NCBI RefSeq assembly: GCF_036250695.1
Contig: NZ_CP109427.1
Coordinates: 2,418,001-2,482,000, forward strand
Direction: 5' to 3'
From: Streptomyces sp. NBC_01497
Lineage (GTDB): Bacteria > Actinomycetota > Actinomycetes > Streptomycetales > Streptomycetaceae
DNA length: 64,000 bases
Shown: piece by piece, positions 59,512-64,000 of the stretch
Layout of the letters: every line of letters starts with the position of its first letter
Numbering within the stretch: position 1 is the first letter of the stretch
Translations under genes and position numbers: made by a program
Notes under the pieces: model-generated
Database searches by the model: none
The model's input: the letters and a program-made list of their open reading frames with translations, nothing else
What the model was told of the DNA's origin: nothing

Positions 59512-59784
59512 TTAGCGGAGGTTAGCGGTCTGGGGCGGCCATGTGGCGGCGGAGAGACACGCGTCACGTCTCAGATGACGGACATCACACCGGGACTCCG
59601 GCCGGCCCCGGGCCGGGCGGCGCGGACCCGCGTAGGTGAGGGCGGTCCCACCCCGGATGTCCTCGATGTCGTCCAGCAGGACCAGCGCGTCGCGCGAAAC
59701 GGCTCCCGGCGTACGGGTCTTCACCCTTCCGCCGCAGCCGGACGTCCTCAGGGTGCCCTGTGGCCCGGCCAACTGACCGTCCAC
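59512..59784 (-). CDS. Possible small or decayed gene (doubtful)
   Basis: A 90-codon frame from a GTG at 59782-59784. Its middle, VSRDALVLLDDIEDIRGGTA, has normal protein composition and third-position GC, while both ends are Arg/Pro-rich and look like chance translation. No Shine-Dalgarno is obvious. It could be a real small hypothetical protein or the remnant of a larger gene. Kept only as a low-confidence candidate. Confidence 0.2.
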   Translation of the reverse strand: MDGQLAGPQGTLRTSGCGGRVKTRTPGAVSRDALVLLDDIEDIRGGTALTYAGPRRPARGRPESRCDVRHLRRDACLSAATWPPQTANLR

Positions 59785-60263
59785 CAGCGGCGGCGGAGGG
59801 CAGCGGCGGAACGGCAGCTCACTCTCCGAGGCGCCGGTCTCCTCGCGCCGGGAGCGCTCGATGCGGCGACGGCCTCCCACCGGACGGACCGGAGCGGCGC
59901 GTGCGTCGTGCTGCCCCGCCCACGACCGGCGGGAACGGCCGTCCCCGTGGGCGCCCCCGCCCACGATCCGCGGGAAACGGCTGTCGCCCTCGACCGGGCC
60001 CTCCCAGGGGCGAGCCCCGCCCCGGCCTCGACGTACTCCCCCACGGCACGGCCGCGCGACGCGGCCCGCCCGCGTGCCGGCCGCGCACGAACGGGAAGAA
60101 GCCCGCCACCACGCACCCCCGGACCCGCACCCCCGGCCCGCACTCTCCCGCCCGGGTCCCGGGTCGCCGCACGGCGTCGTGGCCCCCGACCACACCACCG
60201 CCCCGGCGGTGACGGGCGCCCGCGTGCGGTGCGCCGCCCGAGCGCGCGCGGCGGGCGGATGCC

Positions 60264-60269
60264 TACCCT
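60264..60269 (+). promoter_or_regulatory. -10 element of the adenosyltransferase gene
   Basis: TACCCT lies 6 nt before the ATG at 60276; a leaderless transcript is predicted. No cobalamin riboswitch is visible upstream. Confidence 0.45.
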
Positions 60270-60275
60270 GGGCAC

Positions 60276-60848
60276 ATGGTCAATCTGACGCGCATCTACA
60301 CCCGCACCGGCGACAAGGGCACCACCGCGCTCGGCGACATGAGCCGTGCGCCCAAGACCGATCCGCGCATCGGTGCCTACGCCGACGCCAACGAGGCCAA
60401 CGCCGCCATCGGCACGGCGATCGCGCTCGGGCACCTGCCCGAGGACGTGGTGAAGGTACTGGTCCGGGTGCAGAACGACCTGTTCGACGTCGGCGCCGAC
60501 CTGTCCACCCCCGTCGTGGCCGACCCCGAGTACCCGCCGCTGCGCGTCGAGCAGGGCTACGTCGACAAGCTGGAGGCGGACTGCGACCACTACCTGGAGG
60601 GCCTGGACAAGCTGCGCAGCTTCATCCTCCCGGGCGGCACACCCGGCGCCGCCCTGCTGCACCAGGCGTGCACGGTCGTCCGGCGTGCGGAACGCTCGAC
60701 CTGGGCCGCGTTCGAGGTGCACGGCGAGACGATGAATCCGCTCGCGGCGACATACCTGAACCGGCTGTCCGACCTCCTCTTCATCCTCGCGCGGGTGGCG
60801 AACAAGCAGGTCGGCGACGTGCTGTGGGTGCCGGGCGGCGAGCGCTGA
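60276..60848 (+). CDS. Cob(I)alamin adenosyltransferase, PduO type
   Basis: A 190-residue ATP:corrinoid adenosyltransferase that makes adenosylcobalamin, the cofactor of acyl-CoA mutases such as IcmA. The PduO-type N-terminal ATP motif is RIYTRTGDKGTTALGDMSR. LRSFILPGGTPGAALLHQA and CTVVRRAERSTWA, with the conserved Arg residues, and LNRLSDLLFILARVANKQ complete the five-helix bundle. The ATG follows a -10 element by 6 nt. It sits alone between a gene-poor gap and the chitinase gene, with a small hairpin after it. Confidence 0.94.
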   Translation: MVNLTRIYTRTGDKGTTALGDMSRAPKTDPRIGAYADANEANAAIGTAIALGHLPEDVVKVLVRVQNDLFDVGADLSTPVVADPEYPPLRVEQGYVDKLEADCDHYLEGLDKLRSFILPGGTPGAALLHQACTVVRRAERSTWAAFEVHGETMNPLAATYLNRLSDLLFILARVANKQVGDVLWVPGGER

Positions 60849-60916
60849 CGACGTGGGGAGTCCCAAGTAAGGCCATGGGAAGGGGAGTTGGCGCCGGAGC
60901 CCGGACACGGCGGCCG

Positions 60917-60942
60917 GGCGGAGGGGGCGCCACCCCCGCGCC
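60917..60942 (+). terminator. Hairpin after the adenosyltransferase gene
   Basis: GGCG-GA-GGGGG (60917-60927) pairs with CCCCC-G-CGCC (60933-60942) around CGCCA, just before the chitinase promoter repeats. Confidence 0.45.
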
Positions 60943-60947
60943 GACTT

Positions 60948-60989
60948 TGGTCTGGACCTATTGACGAGTGGTCCAGACCTCCTTACTCT
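60948..60989 (+). promoter_or_regulatory. Chitinase promoter with paired 12-bp direct repeats
   Basis: TGGTCTGGACCT (60948-60959) and TGGTCCAGACCT (60969-60980) are the direct-repeat pair known from Streptomyces chitinase promoters, which mediate chitin induction and glucose repression and resemble DasR sites. A -35 TTGACG (60961-60966) lies between them, and a -10 TACTCT (60984-60989) follows at 17-bp spacing, so the second repeat fills the spacer. The transcript has an ~85-nt leader. Confidence 0.85.
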
Positions 60990-61078
60990 CACCGGACACG
61001 CCGAGGCTCCACGCGGCGACGCACCGTGCACGGACCCACCCCGAACTGTCCGGTACGCATTCCTAGGAGCACCCCTTG

Positions 61079-62941
<1,863 letters not shown>

Positions 62942-62966
62942 CGGATCCGCGACGCCATCGGGACGA

Positions 62967-62996
62967 GGGGGCGGCACCCGGCGGGGTGCCGCCCCC
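62967..62996 (+). terminator. Chitinase terminator
   Basis: GGGGGCGGCACCC (62967-62979) pairs exactly with 62984-62996 around GGCG, 26 bp past the chitinase stop. Confidence 0.8.
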
Positions 62997-63023
62997 CTCG
63001 TCGTTCGAGAAGCGTCGACCGGG

Positions 63024-63127
63024 CGCCTATCAGGCCACATTCTCCCCCACTCTCCGAGCGGGGGACCCTCCCCCAGACTCCGTCCGGGGGGACCCCCACC
63101 CAGAGGGACGCCTATCAGGCCACATTC
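63024..63127. repeat. 19-bp direct repeat that includes the 3' end of the DUF2550 gene
   Basis: CGCCTATCAGGCCACATTC occurs at 63024-63042 and 63109-63127, 85 bp apart. The second copy carries the last codons and stop (TGA on the minus strand) of the DUF2550 gene; the first repeats them outside it. Between them lie G-run/C-run pieces such as GGGGGA-CCC-TCCCCC (63060-63074) of the kind seen in Streptomyces intergenic repeats. Confidence 0.75.
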
Positions 63128-63561
63128 ACCCTCTGGCCCGGTGGGGCTGCTTCCAGCCAGGCCAGGAAGCCTGTCAGGGCGTCGTCGCTCATGGCCAGCT
63201 CCAGCTGGACGCCCCGGTGCCGGCACGCCAGCACGACCGCGTCGGACAGCAGGGCCATCTCCTCCTCGCCCTCGGGGGCGCGGCGGGCCACCACCTCGAT
63301 CGCGGACCGTTCCAGTGAACGGCGCGGGCGCGGTGCGTAGGAGAAGACCCGGAACCAGTTGATCTGGTCACCGTTGTACCGGGCCACCCCGTACACCCAG
63401 CCCTTGCCTGACGGGTCGGGCTGCTCGGGCAGGTCCCAGCGCAGGCTGCAGTCGAACGTCCCGCCGGAGCGCTGGATCAGGCGCCGGCGCAGGCCGAACA
63501 CGAAGAGACCCAACGCAACCAGGACGACGACCAGTGCCGCGACAAGCAGCGAGAGGGTCAT
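63115..63561 (-). CDS. DUF2550 membrane-anchored protein
   Basis: A 148-residue protein with one N-terminal transmembrane helix (LLVAALVVVLVALGLFVFGL) followed by a basic stretch and a soluble domain facing the cytosol. The motifs GGTFDCSLRW, GWVYGVARYNGDQINWFRVF and the Arg-rich PRPRRSLERS are those of DUF2550, which in actinobacteria lies next to the ATP synthase operon. Function unknown. It starts 134 bp after atpC in the same direction but beyond a strong hairpin. Its last codons are part of the direct repeat. Confidence 0.88.
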   Translation of the reverse strand: MTLSLLVAALVVVLVALGLFVFGLRRRLIQRSGGTFDCSLRWDLPEQPDPSGKGWVYGVARYNGDQINWFRVFSYAPRPRRSLERSAIEVVARRAPEGEEEMALLSDAVVLACRHRGVQLELAMSDDALTGFLAWLEAAPPGQRVNVA

Positions 63562-63624
63562 CTGTACCGACCTCCTCGCCTCAACCGGTCACGCACCTGA
63601 ACTGCCCGTTCGTCCACCGCATCG

Positions 63625-63674
63625 CCTCAGCCGCGGCCCGTTCCGGAAGGTTCCGGAACGGGCCGCGGCTGAGG
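63625..63674. terminator. ATP synthase operon terminator, 24-bp perfect stem
   Basis: CCTCAGCCGCGGCCCG at the left begins a 24-bp arm (63625-63648) that is exactly complementary to 63651-63674. The inner TTCCGGAA is self-complementary. It starts 22 bp past the atpC stop and is the longest perfect stem in the window. Confidence 0.85.
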
Positions 63675-63695
63675 GGTAAAGCAGTCGCGCGGCCT

Positions 63696-64000
63696 CTACT
63701 TCGCCGCCACCGCACGCATCCGGACGTCGGCGCGCCGCTCGGCGGCGTCGTCGTCGTCCGACTTCGCGCGGGCCAGCGCGCGCTCGGCGCGCTGGGGGTC
63801 GATCTCGTCCGCGAGCTCGGCGACTTCGGCGAGCAGCGAAAGCTTGTTGTCGGCGAACGACAGGAATCCGCCGTGCACCGCGGCGACGACCGTGCCGCCG
63901 TCACTCGTACGAATGGTCACCGGGCCCGACTCCAGCACACCGAGGACCGGCTGGTGGCCGGCCATGATGCCGATGTCGCCGGAGCTGGTGCGCGCGACGA
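63696..64000 (-). CDS. atpC: ATP synthase epsilon subunit, 3' part (5' end outside window)
   Basis: The last ~100 residues of the F1 epsilon subunit, which couples the rotor to the catalytic head and inhibits ATP hydrolysis. The frame continues through the window edge: VARTSSGDIGIMAGHQPVLG, then VLESGPVTIRTSDGG and the beta-sandwich end GGFLSFADNKLSLLAEVAEL. The C-terminal helical part is DEIDPQRAERALARAKSDDD. As the usual last gene of the atp operon it is followed by a strong hairpin. No start codon is in the window; the ATG at 63965 is internal. Confidence 0.93.
   Translation of the reverse strand, partial: VARTSSGDIGIMAGHQPVLGVLESGPVTIRTSDGGTVVAAVHGGFLSFADNKLSLLAEVAELADEIDPQRAERALARAKSDDDDAAERRADVRMRAVAAK

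Larger units (their letters stand above)
59430..60275. other. 846-bp gap between dehydrogenase and adenosyltransferase genes
   Basis: No gene can be named here. It is mostly GC-rich and low-complexity, with a CCGGCCC-C-GGGCCGG dyad at 59602-59616 and many CCCGG/CCCCCGG pieces at 60117-60170. One short minus-strand frame (listed separately) has a more protein-like composition. The length is unusual for a window in which genes are mostly less than 250 bp apart, so a decayed gene may once have filled it. Confidence 0.5.

Overview
This 64 kb window comes from the chromosomal core of a high-GC actinomycete, almost certainly a Streptomyces. Codon third positions are nearly all G or C. The window also carries actinomycete-typical genes: the polar coiled-coil pair scy and filP, isobutyryl-CoA mutase icmA, nucS, a DUF2550 gene next to atpC, and a chitinase with the paired 12-bp promoter repeats of Streptomyces chitinases. 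No transposase, phage gene, CRISPR array, tRNA or rRNA was seen. Each end cuts a gene: glgB at the left (5' part missing) and atpC at the right (5' part missing).

Layout. 0-7 kb: end of glgB, a TetR-glycosyltransferase pair, a HelD-like ATPase, and a MerR-thioredoxin pair. 7-11.5 kb: a C4-dicarboxylate-type symporter divergent from a CitA/DcuS-type two-component system. 11.5-18 kb: a central-carbon block with pfkA divergent from pta-ackA-pyk. 18-23.7 kb: two transporter modules, an aromatic-lyase-like gene with a divergent MFS gene, and an MFS gene with a divergent GATase/AraC regulator. 23.7-28.3 kb: a DUF6230-DUF6114-surface protein operon and a thioredoxin-TPR protein. 28.5-39.6 kb: a TetR gene, icmA, two DUF3817 membrane proteins, two MarR genes, an MTH1187 protein, three tandem AIM24 genes, a small P-loop kinase-like protein, meaB, a thiolase and methylmalonyl-CoA epimerase. 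39.7-48.7 kb: scy, filP and two tandem ABC ATPase-permease pairs. 48.8-55 kb: a small zinc-binding protein, a luciferase-like monooxygenase, an SCO5389-like protein, nucS, TetR, and a MerR gene divergent from a SnoaL-hydrolase operon. 55-64 kb: a membrane-anchored NTPase with a Ser/Pro stalk, a STAS protein, 3-hydroxybutyryl-CoA dehydrogenase, cobalamin adenosyltransferase, chitinase, DUF2550 and atpC.

Functional threads. The adenosyl-B12 and acyl-CoA thread is spread over 30 kb: icmA (with the mutase-defining Phe80 and Gln198), its G-protein chaperone meaB, the epimerase, a PduO-type adenosyltransferase that makes the cofactor, a thiolase and a 3-hydroxyacyl-CoA dehydrogenase. Together they fit interconversion of butyryl-, isobutyryl- and methylmalonyl-CoA, which supplies precursors and links to the acetyl-CoA/acetate node (pta-ackA) and lower glycolysis (pfkA, pyk). 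The cell-polarity thread is scy-filP.

Regulation visible in the sequence: many genes have a -10-like hexamer only 6-8 nt before the start codon, so leaderless transcripts are predicted. Both MerR genes have 19-bp-spaced promoters. Several convergent gene pairs are separated by long perfect hairpins. The most unusual features are a lyase whose MIO triad reads Gly-Thr-Gly, an NTPase whose Walker A lysine is arginine, a secreted-protein operon whose first and third products share a C-terminal motif, and a near-perfect 22-bp operator in front of icmA.
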